DNA from: Hyphomicrobiales bacterium
GTDB taxonomy: Bacteria > Pseudomonadota > Alphaproteobacteria > Rhizobiales > Beijerinckiaceae
Assembly: GCA_027483505.1 (NCBI GenBank)
Contig: JAIXUP010000010.1
Span: 1 to 37,329, forward strand
DNA length: 37,329 bases
Reading direction: 5' to 3'
Positions 17,613-25,073 of this stretch are shown here, piece by piece. The notes under the pieces were generated by a model. That model searched no databases, was not told the DNA's origin, and worked only from the letters and a program-made list of their open reading frames with translations. Numbering within the stretch: the stretch's first letter is position 1; the number at the start of each line of letters is the position of its first letter. Made by a program: the position numbers and the translations under genes.

Positions 17613-17999
17613 ATGAGCAACCAGCAGAACTGGCCCACCGAGATTCGACTGAGCAAGGATCGCCGCACGCTGAGCGTCAGCTTCGAGAGCGGCGAACGCC
17701 ACGATCTCGCGGCGGAGTACCTCCGGGTCGAGAGCCCCTCCGCGGAAGTTCAGGGACATGGCCCCGGCCAGAAGAAGACCATCGCCGGCAAGCGCAACGT
17801 CGAGATCATTGCTGTCCAGCCGGTCGGCAACTACGCCGTCAAGCTGGTCTTTGACGACCTCCACGACACGGGCATCTACGGCTGGGACACGCTGGCCGAG
17901 ATGGGGCGCCTGCACGCCGCGCGCTGGGCCGTCTACCTCGAAAGCCTGTCGGCGGCGGGCCTGACCCGCGAGCCGCCGCCGAGGGGCGGCAAGGCCTGA
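17613..17999 (+). CDS. DUF971 (GBBH-like N-terminal) domain protein
   Basis: 128-residue protein made almost wholly of a DUF971 domain, the small fold also found at the N-terminus of gamma-butyrobetaine hydroxylases. Conserved blocks are 'WPTEIRLSKDRRTLSVSFE', 'LAAEYLRVESPSAEVQGHGPGQK', 'KRNVEIIAVQPVGNYAVKLVFDDLHDTGIYGWDTL'. Stand-alone members have been linked to Fe-S cluster or molybdenum cofactor pathways, for example through fusion with or proximity to Mrp- and Moa-type proteins; that is family knowledge rather than proof here. It is divergent from moaA with 178 nt between, which holds both promoters. The Shine-Dalgarno sequence is weak. Function unknown. Confidence 0.88.
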   Translation: MSNQQNWPTEIRLSKDRRTLSVSFESGERHDLAAEYLRVESPSAEVQGHGPGQKKTIAGKRNVEIIAVQPVGNYAVKLVFDDLHDTGIYGWDTLAEMGRLHAARWAVYLESLSAAGLTREPPPRGGKA

Positions 18000-18184
18000 C
18001 GCCTTCCGCATCGGACGGCGCCCCGCAGAGCCCTGTACATGAACAGCCGACCGCATCTTGCTGCAAAGTTTGTCGCGCTTGCTCCGGCTGAAGTAGTTTT
18101 AGGATAGTTTGACGAAATATTGTGTCGAATCGTGCTTCTTTCCTTGGATGTCCTGTTAAGGCTAATCGTAATCTGATGATTGCC

Positions 18185-18199
18185 ATTACCATCCGTTAA
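18185..18199. promoter_or_regulatory. CtrA-like motif upstream of the HerA gene
   Basis: ATTA-CCATCCG-TTAA, followed by G, lies 47 bases before the HerA start in an AT-richer stretch (about 18090-18200). The half on the gene side is perfect; the other half deviates at two positions. Confidence 0.3.
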
Positions 18200-18245
18200 G
18201 CTTGGAGGGCCATCTTGGCGTCGGGTTGAGTCAGGAGCTTCCGAC

Positions 18246-19940
18246 ATGCAGGCACGTGTGATGGATCATCCGCTTGAAGCGGGTGGCGGCGAACGCCGCA
18301 GCGCGCGCCAGCCCAGCGAACGTATGATCGGTCGGGTTGTTGCCTGTGACGGCTCACGCGCCACGATTTCGGCCTCGGCCACGAGCCTGGTCGGAACGCA
18401 GACCGATTTCTGGTCGATCGGCCGGTTGATTTCCATCAGCATGGGCAACACCCGCGTGGTTGGCCTGGTCTGTGAAATGAACGCCTGCAACGGGCTGTGG
18501 GATGAGGGCCTGCAGAACGAAATGCAGGTCCGGATCGAACTCGTCGGCGAGATCATCGACAGGGGAGACGGCAAGGTCGAGTTCCGCCGCGGCATCAGCA
18601 ACTACCCCTATCTGGGCGCGATCGCCCACCGGATTCGGATTGCCGACCTGCTGGCCATCCATGACATCGGCGATCGTGCCGGCATCGAGGTGGGCTGGCT
18701 TTCTCAGGACAGCACCATCCCGGCGACTGTCTCGGTCGAGGATCTGCTGCGCTGTCACTTCGCTGTGGTCGGCACCACCGGCGTCGGCAAGTCGAGCGCC
18801 GTCGCCATGCTGCTGCGCGAAGCCGTCGCCAAGAAGCCCAATCTGCGCGTGCTGGTTCTCGACCCGCACAACGAATACGCCCACGCGTTCCGCAGCAATT
18901 CAGTTTCCCTGGATTCCACCACGCTGGAACTGCCGTTCTGGATCTTCAGCTTCGAGGAAATGACGGACGTCGTCTTCAGGGGGCGCCCGACGGTTCAGGA
19001 AGAGGTCGACGCCCTGCGCGAGATCATCGGGGCCGCGAAGGGGCGCTACCGTGTCACCGGAGAGGTGGCCCTGTCGTCGACGCTGATCCGCAAGCCGCTC
19101 GACGTCGCCAATTTTTCCGCCGACACGCCGGTGCCCTACCGCATGTCGGATGTGTTCAAGATCATCGAAGAGCTTCTGGGCCAGCTTGAGCCTCGCTTCA
19201 GCCGCTTCCATGTCCGCAGCCTGCGCAGCCGCATCGAGAGCCTGAACAGCGATCCGCGCTACCGCTTCATGTTCGGCCGCGCGACCGCCGAAGACTGCCT
19301 CGACCGCGTGATAAGCTCGATCTTCCGCGTGCCGCACGAGAACCGCCCCATCACCGTGCTGCAACTCGCCGGCATCCCGTCGGAAGTCGTGAACTCCGTG
19401 GTCTCCGTGCTCGCCCGCCTGGCCTTCGACATCGCGACGTGGAGCGGCGGCGAGTTCGAAGTGCTGGTGCTCTGCGAGGAAGCCCACCGCTATGTGCCGA
19501 ATGACTCGTCCCTCGGCTTCGGTCCGACGCGCGCCGCCATCGCCCGGATCGCAAAGGAGGGCCGCAAATACGGTTGCTATGTGGGCATCGTGACCCAGCG
19601 GCCAGGCGAGCTTGACCCCACGATCCTGTCGCAGTGCTCGACTGTCTTCGCCATGCGGCTGGGCAACACGCGCGACCAGGACATCATCAGGGCGGCCATT
19701 GCCGACTCCTCCGCAAGCACGATCAGCTTCCTGTCCTCGATCGGCAACCGCGAGGCGATCGCCTTCGGCGAGGGTGTCGCCACGCCGATGCGCATCACAT
19801 TCAAGTACCAGTCGGAGGCTGAATTGCCTGCCGCAGAGCACGGCGCGAAGGCCGCCCGCAACGGCGCCGATCGCGAAATCAACCTGCGCGAGATCATCGG
19901 CCGCATGCGCGGCGGCAGCGAAACGATTGACTATCGCTGA
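18246..19940 (+). CDS. HerA-type hexameric ATPase (DUF87)
   Basis: 564-residue P-loop ATPase of the HerA/FtsK superfamily. Residues about 25-110 form the N-terminal HAS barrel. Walker A is at 176-184 (GTTGVGKSS), the DP-H-EY motif at 206-211 (DPHNEY), and Walker B with catalytic Glu in 'EVLVLCEEAHRYVP' (405-418). 'AKEGRKYGCYVGIVTQRPGELDP' includes the arginine-finger region and sensor Gln. AGGAG eight bases before ATG 18246 fixes the start. HerA normally pumps DNA for the nuclease NurA in end resection, or partners Sir2 or nuclease genes in defence; neither partner is adjacent. The gene stands alone, with a bidirectional terminator after it. Its role may be housekeeping in this lineage. Confidence 0.9.
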   Translation: MQARVMDHPLEAGGGERRSARQPSERMIGRVVACDGSRATISASATSLVGTQTDFWSIGRLISISMGNTRVVGLVCEMNACNGLWDEGLQNEMQVRIELVGEIIDRGDGKVEFRRGISNYPYLGAIAHRIRIADLLAIHDIGDRAGIEVGWLSQDSTIPATVSVEDLLRCHFAVVGTTGVGKSSAVAMLLREAVAKKPNLRVLVLDPHNEYAHAFRSNSVSLDSTTLELPFWIFSFEEMTDVVFRGRPTVQEEVDALREIIGAAKGRYRVTGEVALSSTLIRKPLDVANFSADTPVPYRMSDVFKIIEELLGQLEPRFSRFHVRSLRSRIESLNSDPRYRFMFGRATAEDCLDRVISSIFRVPHENRPITVLQLAGIPSEVVNSVVSVLARLAFDIATWSGGEFEVLVLCEEAHRYVPNDSSLGFGPTRAAIARIAKEGRKYGCYVGIVTQRPGELDPTILSQCSTVFAMRLGNTRDQDIIRAAIADSSASTISFLSSIGNREAIAFGEGVATPMRITFKYQSEAELPAAEHGAKAARNGADREINLREIIGRMRGGSETIDYR

Positions 19941-19989
19941 GGCGAGACTGCGGCATCTGTCGCATCCGGGCCCGTCCTGCGACCACAAA

Positions 19990-20016
19990 AAAAGGCCGGC
20001 GCGAAGCCGGCCTTTT
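19990..20016. terminator. Bidirectional terminator between herA-like and ldt genes
   Basis: 11-bp stem AAAAGGCCGGC (19990-20000) / GCCGGCCTTTT (20006-20016), loop GCGAA, flanked by A and T runs. It sits between convergent genes. Confidence 0.92.
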
Positions 20017-20041
20017 CAGTTTTGGGCCTGAAGCCAGGAAA

Positions 20042-20617
20042 TCAGCGCAGGACCACCACGCGCGTGCCAACCTTGGCACGCTCGTAGAGGTCGATGACAT
20101 CCTCGTTCAGCATGCGGATACAGCCAGACGACACGGCCTGACCGATCGTCTCCGGCTCGTTCGAGCCATGGATGCGGTAGAGGGTAGACCCCAGATACAG
20201 GGCGCGGGCGCCCATCGGGTTTTCGGGGCCGCCGGGCATGAAACGCGGCAGGTCCGGGCGGCGGCGCAACATCTGGGCCGGCGGCGTCCAGGTCGGCCAT
20301 TCGGCCTTCCGGGTCACGGCCTTGGTGCCGGACCATTCGAAGCCTGGCCGACCGACGCCGACGCCGTAGCGGATCGCCTGCGTGCTCGACAGCACGAAGT
20401 ACATGCGGCGCTCGCGGGTGTCGACAAGGATCGTTCCAGGAGCGTAGCGTGAATTGTAGGTGACGGTTTCGCGCGGAATGGCGGTTGCTTCCGGCTTGAA
20501 GCCTTCTGGATTCATCAGGAGCGGCTGACGGGTCAGCGGATCGATTTCGGCGGAGGCCGGGGCTGCGATGACTGCGCCAAGCAGCGCTGCAGCGACCGAG
20601 AGAACAAGGCGGCGCAT
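20042..20617 (-). CDS. L,D-transpeptidase (YkuD domain)
   Basis: 191-residue exported cell-wall enzyme. The signal peptide is MRRLVLSVAAALLGAVIAAP (cleavage near ASA-EID). The YkuD domain covers about 70-190 and carries the catalytic signature His...Ser-x-Gly-Cys-x-Arg: 'IHGSNEPETIG' followed by 'SSGCIRMLNEDVIDLYE'. The ErfK-type family makes 3-3 cross-links or attaches proteins to peptidoglycan. 'PGGPENPMGARALYLG' is typical of alphaproteobacterial members. GAGGG five bases before ATG 20617 supports this start; the longer frame upstream is not supported. It is a single gene with a shared terminator. The 20618-20841 stretch ahead of it holds no gene I recognise; its promoter should lie there. 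Confidence 0.93.
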   Translation of the reverse strand: MRRLVLSVAAALLGAVIAAPASAEIDPLTRQPLLMNPEGFKPEATAIPRETVTYNSRYAPGTILVDTRERRMYFVLSSTQAIRYGVGVGRPGFEWSGTKAVTRKAEWPTWTPPAQMLRRRPDLPRFMPGGPENPMGARALYLGSTLYRIHGSNEPETIGQAVSSGCIRMLNEDVIDLYERAKVGTRVVVLR

Positions 20618-20841
20618 GTGACCCTCTGGGAAAAAGAATGACGGGCGATAGCTGCCCACAGCATGTGGAAATGTCTGATTTCTGCCGCAATGGCAATCCG
20701 CAGAATCCACATCACAGGAAAGTGAAGAAAGGCTCACTGGACGCGTGACCGATGTGCAACATTTCGATACGCCGAAAGATCGTACCGATGCGTGGCCCCG
20801 TGCCATCCATGCCCACAGCACGAAGCCCTCGCCAGCCTGTC

Positions 20842-20870
20842 TTGACGGGGCGGCATGGAGCGCTTATCCC
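20842..20870 (+). promoter_or_regulatory. Sigma-70-type promoter of the tRNA-Val gene
   Basis: TTGACG (20842-20847), a 17-base spacer, TATCCC (20865-20870), ten bases before the mature tRNA 5' end. This would give a very short leader. Confidence 0.55.
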
Positions 20871-20880
20871 ACCGGCCATC

Positions 20881-20955
20881 GGGCGCGTAGCTCAGCGGCA
20901 GAGCACTCCCTTCACACGGGAGGGGTCACAGGTTCAATCCCTGTCGCGCCCACCA
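20881..20955 (+). tRNA. tRNA-Val (anticodon CAC), CCA encoded
   Basis: Full cloverleaf: acceptor GGGCGCG pairs with CGCGCCC, D arm GCTC/GAGC, anticodon stem CTCCC/GGGAG around loop TTCACAC (anticodon CAC, codon GUG), T arm ACAGG-TTCAATC-CCTGT, discriminator A, then encoded CCA at 20953-20955. All stems pair perfectly. Confidence 0.97.
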
Positions 20956-20966
20956 TTCCGTCACGA

Positions 20967-21641
20967 TCAGCCGGCTCGGCACCCCCCGTCGCGCTGCTGC
21001 CTGACAATCCTGAGCAGGCTGTAGACCCGCCCAAGGCCCAGCGGCGTCGGCTCGTGCATCGTGCAATCCGCCTTGGCGTCGCACCAGGCCTCGATGCGGC
21101 TGACTGGAAAGTCCGGCCTCAGCCCGACCCCTGCGATCAACGGCGCCACCGCGCTCTCGAAGGCCGCCAGATAGCGGTTTCGCGAGCGGAAATGGCTGAC
21201 GATGATGATCTCCCCTCCCGGCTTCAGCATCCGGAGGCTGTTGTCGAGCGCTGTTTCGGGATGGGAAACGAGCGTCAGCACGAAAGGGAAGACGATCGCA
21301 TCATAGCGCTCATCCGGATGCGCCATGGTGTGGATGTCGGCGATGTCGAGCGCCTGCACATGCCGCAGGCCCTCGCGCTCGACCCGTTCCTGCGCCTTGA
21401 GGAGCATGGCGGGGGACAGGTCCACGCCCGTGACCCGGAGGTTGCGGCTGTAAAGCGGCAGCAGCAGCCCGGTTCCCACGCCAACTTCCAGAACCTCGCC
21501 GCCGACCCGGTTGGCCGCCTCAGCTGCGGCGACATGGGCCGGCTGGAACAGGTGCTTGCACAGGCCGTCATAGACATGGGCCCAGCGCCCATAGGCTTTC
21601 GCGACCATGCCGGTGGGAAGGTCGCGGGCGATGACAGGCAT
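20967..21641 (-). CDS. SAM-dependent methyltransferase, PmtA-like (phosphatidylethanolamine N-methyltransferase)
   Basis: 224-residue class I methyltransferase resembling the Rhodobacter-type PmtA, which methylates phosphatidylethanolamine to phosphatidylcholine. The start region 'VAKAYGRWAHVYDGLCKHLF' is the PmtA-type helix. Motif I is 'GGEVLEVGVGTGLLLPLY', followed by the acidic end of strand 2 in 'VTGVDLSPAMLLKAQERV', then 'YDAIVFPFVLTLVSHPE' and 'RMLKPGGEIIIVSHF'. GGAG seven bases before ATG 21641 sets the start; ATG 21608 is possible. It is divergent from a PlcP-like phosphoesterase and a glycosyltransferase, which supports a lipid substrate. Other small-molecule methyltransferases share these motifs, so the substrate is likely but not certain. 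It ends 12 nt from the tRNA gene. Confidence 0.8.
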   Translation of the reverse strand: MPVIARDLPTGMVAKAYGRWAHVYDGLCKHLFQPAHVAAAEAANRVGGEVLEVGVGTGLLLPLYSRNLRVTGVDLSPAMLLKAQERVEREGLRHVQALDIADIHTMAHPDERYDAIVFPFVLTLVSHPETALDNSLRMLKPGGEIIIVSHFRSRNRYLAAFESAVAPLIAGVGLRPDFPVSRIEAWCDAKADCTMHEPTPLGLGRVYSLLRIVRQQRDGGCRAG

Positions 21642-21656
21642 GGGGCAACTCCGGTG

Positions 21657-21706
21657 ATGACAAGCCGATGTCAATTGCGCTGATTTCCATGACATTCCTT
21701 TGACGG
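21657..21706 (-). promoter_or_regulatory. Pho-box-like array of 11-nt repeats between pmtA-like and plcP-like genes
   Basis: On the minus strand, units resembling CTGTCAT recur with 11-nt spacing in two pairs: CCGTCAA (21706-21700) and ATGTCAT (21695-21689), then TTGACAT (21674-21668) and TTGTCAT (21663-21657). PhoB boxes consist of such 11-nt direct repeats. The array ends 15 bases before the pmtA-like start and 130 before the plcP-like start, so which gene it would control, and in which sense, is unclear. Confidence 0.4.
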
Positions 21707-21835
21707 CGCTGCCGACTGTCACCTGCGTCATCAAACCGTGATGAAGATGGGCGATCCGGAGCCGCAGTCGCCGCAGCGGTCGGCGACGATTCGCGGCCGA
21801 TCATTGCCGTCAGGCGCCAGAGCAAGGCATTGCCG

Positions 21836-22672
21836 ATGACCGAACCCCAGACCTACCGGACATTGTTCATCTCGGACGTGCATCTCGGCACGAAAGCCTG
21901 TCAGGCCGAGGCCCTGCTGGGCTTTCTGCGCGACCACGACGCCGAGACGGTCTATCTGATCGGGGACATCATCGACGGCTGGGCGCTCAAGGGCGGCTGG
22001 TACTGGCCGCAGGCGCACAATGACGTGGTGCAGAAACTGCTGCGCAAGGGGCGCAAGGGCGCGCGCATCATCTACCTGCCCGGCAACCATGACGAGTTCC
22101 TGCGCGGCTACTACGGCACCCACTTCGGCGGCATCGAGGTGCAGGAAACAGCAATCCACGTCGGGGCGGACGGCAAGCGCTACCTGGTCCTGCATGGCGA
22201 CGCGTTCGATTTCGTCATCCGCCACGCCCGCTGGCTGGCCCACCTTGGCGACACCGCCTATGACGCCGCGATCTTCCTGAACCGGATCGTCACGGGCGTC
22301 CGCCGCCGTCTGGGCCTGCCATATTGGTCGCTGTCGGCCTGGGCCAAGCTGAAGGTCAAGAATGCGGTCTCGGTCATCTCGAAATTCGAGGACGCCCTGA
22401 CCCGCGAGGCCGAGCGCCAGGAGGTGCAGGGCGTCATCTGCGGCCATATCCATCATGCGACGTCGCGCGAGATCGGCGCAGTCCATTATCTCAACAGCGG
22501 CGACTGGGTCGAAAGCTGCACCGCCATCGCGGAGCATCATGATGGCCGCATGGAGGTCATCCACTGGATGAGGCAGGGGCCGGGTCTGGCCTCAAGGCGC
22601 GCCCGCAGCGCACCCGAGCCGGACGAGGCGGACGCCACGCCCGTGCCGGTCGCTGCCAGGCAATGGGCCTGA
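21836..22672 (+). CDS. Metallophosphoesterase, PlcP/LpxH-like
   Basis: 278-residue calcineurin-type phosphoesterase with the complete five-block metal site: 'SDVHLGTK' (13-20), 'GDIIDGW', 'LPGNHDEF', 'LHGDAFDF' and 'CGHIHHA'. Databases often label such proteins UDP-2,3-diacylglucosamine diphosphatase. The Rhizobiales PlcP, a phospholipase C that strips head groups from phosphatidylcholine under phosphate starvation, belongs to the same group and has this length. The gene order here (PlcP-like then GT4 glycosyltransferase, divergent PmtA) favours PlcP over LpxH, since the lipid A pathway genes are absent. ATG 21836 is preferred to the TTG two codons upstream; the Shine-Dalgarno sequence is weak (AAGGC). 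The glycosyltransferase starts 28 nt after its stop, so they form an operon. Confidence 0.82.
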   Translation: MTEPQTYRTLFISDVHLGTKACQAEALLGFLRDHDAETVYLIGDIIDGWALKGGWYWPQAHNDVVQKLLRKGRKGARIIYLPGNHDEFLRGYYGTHFGGIEVQETAIHVGADGKRYLVLHGDAFDFVIRHARWLAHLGDTAYDAAIFLNRIVTGVRRRLGLPYWSLSAWAKLKVKNAVSVISKFEDALTREAERQEVQGVICGHIHHATSREIGAVHYLNSGDWVESCTAIAEHHDGRMEVIHWMRQGPGLASRRARSAPEPDEADATPVPVAARQWA

Positions 22673-22700
22673 CCTCAGCAAAGCAGGATCACGCTCAACC

Positions 22701-23738
22701 ATGAAACTGCTGATCGCCACCGACGCGTGGTCACCCCAGGTCAACGGCGTCGTGAAGACGCTGGGGTCTTTGGTCGCCGAACTGAGACGGCGCGGCGTCG
22801 AGATCTGCGTGATCAGCCCAGACGACTTTCCGACCATGCCCTTGCCGACCTATCACGAGATCAAGCTGGCCTGGCCTTGGCCGTCGGTGATCCGCGAACG
22901 GCTCATTCAGTTCAGGCCGGACCACATCCACATCGCGACAGAAGGCCCGATCGGCTGGGCGATGCGCCACGCCTGCCTGCATGACGGACGCGTCTTCACA
23001 ACAAGCTATCACACCCGCTTTCCCGAGTACCTCCTGGCGCGCGCCCCGATCCCGCTCGATGTCAGCTATGCCGCCCTGCGCGGCTTTCACAATGCGGGTC
23101 ATGGCGTCATGGTATCGACCCGCTCGATCGAGAATGACCTGGCGGCGCGCGGCTTCACCAATCTGATGCGCTGGGGCCGTGGCGTCGACCTGGGGCGCTT
23201 CTCGCCGGATGCGCCGACCGACGCCTTGCCCCACTGGCCGCGGCCCGTCTTTCTGACCGTTGGCCGGCTCGCGCCCGAAAAGAACATCGATGCGTTTCTG
23301 GCGCTTGACCTGCCAGGCACGAAGGTAGTCATCGGCGATGGCCCATCGGCAGGCGAACTGCGCGAACGTCATCGCCAGGCGGTCTTTCTGGGCCAGCGCG
23401 GCCATGACGAACTGCCGTCGCTTTATGCCCATGCCGACGTCTTCGTCTTTCCGAGCTTGACGGACACCTTCGGCCTCGTGCTGATCGAGGCGATGGCCTG
23501 CGGCCTTCCCGTTGCGGCCTTCGATGTCGCCGGGCCGCGCGATGTGATCGGCAACAGCGGCGCCGGTGTGCTCGGGCCGGATCTGCGGGCGAATGCGCTG
23601 GCCGCCCTGCGGATCAGACGCGAGATCTGCCGCGAGCATGCGCTCGGGTTCACCTGGGAAAAGTCCGCTGACGAGTTCCTCGCCAATGTCGAGGCCGCTC
23701 AGCACGCAAGGCGCCGGGAACTTGAATCGGCGGCCTGA
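22701..23738 (+). CDS. GT4-family glycosyltransferase, probable glycolipid synthase (Agt-like)
   Basis: 345-residue GT-B glycosyltransferase of family 4. The acceptor half opens 'MKLLIATDAWSPQVNGVVKT', the glycine-rich start shared with SqdX and mannosyltransferases acting on lipids. The donor half has 'FLTVGRLAPEKNIDAFL', 'VIGDGP' and the E-x7-E region 'SLTDTFGLVLIEAMACGLPV'. Family members are often annotated as GDP-mannose-dependent alpha-mannosyltransferases. In Agrobacterium and marine alphaproteobacteria a glycosyltransferase (Agt) next to PlcP sugars the diacylglycerol that PlcP releases; the same pairing is seen here (28-nt gap), so a role in replacing phospholipid with glycolipid is inferred. 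The donor sugar is unknown. No membrane segments, so it is probably peripheral. Confidence 0.82.
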   Translation: MKLLIATDAWSPQVNGVVKTLGSLVAELRRRGVEICVISPDDFPTMPLPTYHEIKLAWPWPSVIRERLIQFRPDHIHIATEGPIGWAMRHACLHDGRVFTTSYHTRFPEYLLARAPIPLDVSYAALRGFHNAGHGVMVSTRSIENDLAARGFTNLMRWGRGVDLGRFSPDAPTDALPHWPRPVFLTVGRLAPEKNIDAFLALDLPGTKVVIGDGPSAGELRERHRQAVFLGQRGHDELPSLYAHADVFVFPSLTDTFGLVLIEAMACGLPVAAFDVAGPRDVIGNSGAGVLGPDLRANALAALRIRREICREHALGFTWEKSADEFLANVEAAQHARRRELESAA

Positions 23739-23831
23739 TCCGGGCTGCGCCACGACGCCGCAGCGGTCCTGATTTGTCGATGCGGCTGGCCTAACTGATC
23801 GCGTGGAACCTCACACGCCGGACCCTCCCGC

Positions 23832-24536
23832 ATGCTTCAGACCTTCTGCCGTTTCGTTGCGCTCGCCGCGCTGCTTGGGCACGCAGATGTTCAACCGGCT
23901 TCGGCACAGACGCCGGATAGCGTCAGGCTTGGGTCGTATGCGATCGATCGCACCGAAGTCAGCATCGGCCAGTTCAGGCGCTACGCGCAGGTCAAGGGCT
24001 TCGTCACCGCCGCAGAACGCGAAGGCGGCGGCTTTGAATTCGCGGCCGGCTGGACGCGCCGCCCCGGCTGGACCTTCCAATCACCGCAGGGAAGGCCGGG
24101 CGCCGACAATGAGCCCGTCACCCATGTTACCTGGCAGGAGGCCAGCGACTATTGCGCCTCCCTCGGTGGACGCCTGCCAACCATGGCTGAATGGCGGGCT
24201 GCTGCCTACACCGAACAGCGCGATCAACCGACCGACGGCTTCGTCAAAGGGCGCACCTATCCCTATCCGGTCGGCGAACAACCGGACGGGATGAACAACA
24301 ATCGGCGCGCACATGTCCCGGTCGGCACGACCAGGCGCGGGGTCAACGGATTGTTCGACATGGGAGCCAATGTCTGGGAGTGGATCGCCGACCGGCGGGG
24401 CAGCGACGCCCTCACGGCCGGCGGGTCGTGGTGGTATGGCCCGGCCCAGGCGCGCGTCGACGGGGCCCAATGGAAAGCCGCAAGCTTCTATGCGGTCTAT
24501 GTCGGCTTGCGTTGCGCCTATGATGTGGCGGGCTGA
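23832..24536 (+). CDS. Secreted SUMF1/formylglycine-generating-enzyme-fold protein lacking the active cysteines
   Basis: 234-residue exported protein: signal peptide to about residue 26 (ending QPASAQ), then an FGE-sulfatase (SUMF1) domain. Domain landmarks are 'YAIDRTEVSIGQFRRYA', 'NEPVTHVTWQEASDYCASLGGRLPTMAEWRAAA', 'VGTTRRGVNGLFDMGANVWEWIADRRG' and the final 'YVGLRCAYD'. In true FGE the 'GGSF-C' strand and the following loop carry two catalytic cysteines. Here the strand reads GGSWWYG and the loop has none, so copper-dependent formylglycine formation is unlikely. Such degenerate members serve as structural, binding or ergothioneine-like folds. No sulfatase gene is nearby. No clear Shine-Dalgarno sequence precedes ATG 23832. 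Function unknown. Confidence 0.82.
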   Translation: MLQTFCRFVALAALLGHADVQPASAQTPDSVRLGSYAIDRTEVSIGQFRRYAQVKGFVTAAEREGGGFEFAAGWTRRPGWTFQSPQGRPGADNEPVTHVTWQEASDYCASLGGRLPTMAEWRAAAYTEQRDQPTDGFVKGRTYPYPVGEQPDGMNNNRRAHVPVGTTRRGVNGLFDMGANVWEWIADRRGSDALTAGGSWWYGPAQARVDGAQWKAASFYAVYVGLRCAYDVAG

Positions 24537-24584
24537 CGGGGTTGCAGCCGTGATCGGGCGTCTCCGGCCCTGAGCCCACGACGC

Positions 24585-25010
24585 TCAGCCGCGCCTGCGG
24601 CCATAAAGCTCCAGCTTGTGCCGCACGATGTCGAAGCCGAGTTCCGCGGCGATTTCCGCCTGTAGCTTCTCGATCCGTTCCGACCGGAATTCGATGACCT
24701 GACCGGTGTCGACGTCGATCAGGTGATCATGGTGGTCGGTGTCGGCATTCTCGAAACGGGCACGCCCGGCATCGAAATCGTGACGCTGGATAGCGCCGTG
24801 ATCTTCCAGCAGCCGCAAGGTCCGGTAGACCGTCGACAGCGACACGCTGCCGTCCAGCACATAGGCGCGGTGGTACAGCTCGTCGGCGTTCGGATGGTCA
24901 TGCGCCTCGGCCAGCACCTTGACGATGACCTTGCGCTGCTCGGTCAGCCTGACGCCGGCAGCCTTCAAATCCGTCAGGAACCGCTCATAGCGCTGTGCAG
25001 GCGTGATCAT
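24585..25010 (-). CDS. mur: Fur-family manganese regulator (Mur-type)
   Basis: 141-residue Fur-family repressor. The winged helix covers about 10-85 ('RLTEQRKVIVKVLAEAHDHP' and recognition helix 'SLSTVYRTLRLLEDHGAI'). The regulatory metal region follows, with the His-rich 'NADTDHHDHLIDVDTGQVIEF'. The CxxC pairs that bind structural zinc in many Fur proteins are absent, as in rhizobial Mur. ATG 25010 is used; an upstream in-frame extension would cover the promoter and operators and is rejected. It is divergent from sitABCD. In Rhizobiales this Fur homologue responds to Mn2+ and represses sitABCD, which fits the position and the operators between them. Iron-responsive Fur is the less likely alternative. 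Confidence 0.88.
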   Translation of the reverse strand: MITPAQRYERFLTDLKAAGVRLTEQRKVIVKVLAEAHDHPNADELYHRAYVLDGSVSLSTVYRTLRLLEDHGAIQRHDFDAGRARFENADTDHHDHLIDVDTGQVIEFRSERIEKLQAEIAAELGFDIVRHKLELYGRRRG

Positions 25011-25016
25011 GATGCG

Positions 25017-25045
25017 AAAATAGCCTTGTTGACACTCAGATGCAA
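25017..25045 (-). promoter_or_regulatory. Candidate promoter of mur
   Basis: On the minus strand TTGCAT (25045-25040), 17-base spacer, TATTTT (25022-25017), seven bases before the mur ATG. The -35 overlaps the edge of the operator region, so mur may be autoregulated. The transcript would be nearly leaderless. Confidence 0.4.
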
Positions 25046-25052
25046 ACCGATT

Positions 25053-25067
25053 TGCGAATGATTTGCA
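25053..25067. promoter_or_regulatory. Mur-type operator, copy 1
   Basis: TGCGAAT-G-ATTTGCA, a 15-bp palindrome with one mismatch. It shares the pattern TGCRAAT-N-ATTYGCA with copy 2; the centres are 29 bp apart. It lies between the two divergent promoters. Confidence 0.65.
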
Positions 25068-25073
25068 ATTGCG

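Noticed and set aside
21716..21731. CTGTCAC...GCGTCAT on the plus strand as a Pho box facing plcP
   Set aside because: The spacing is 9 nt rather than the 11 nt of PhoB sites, so it was not counted with the better array beside it.
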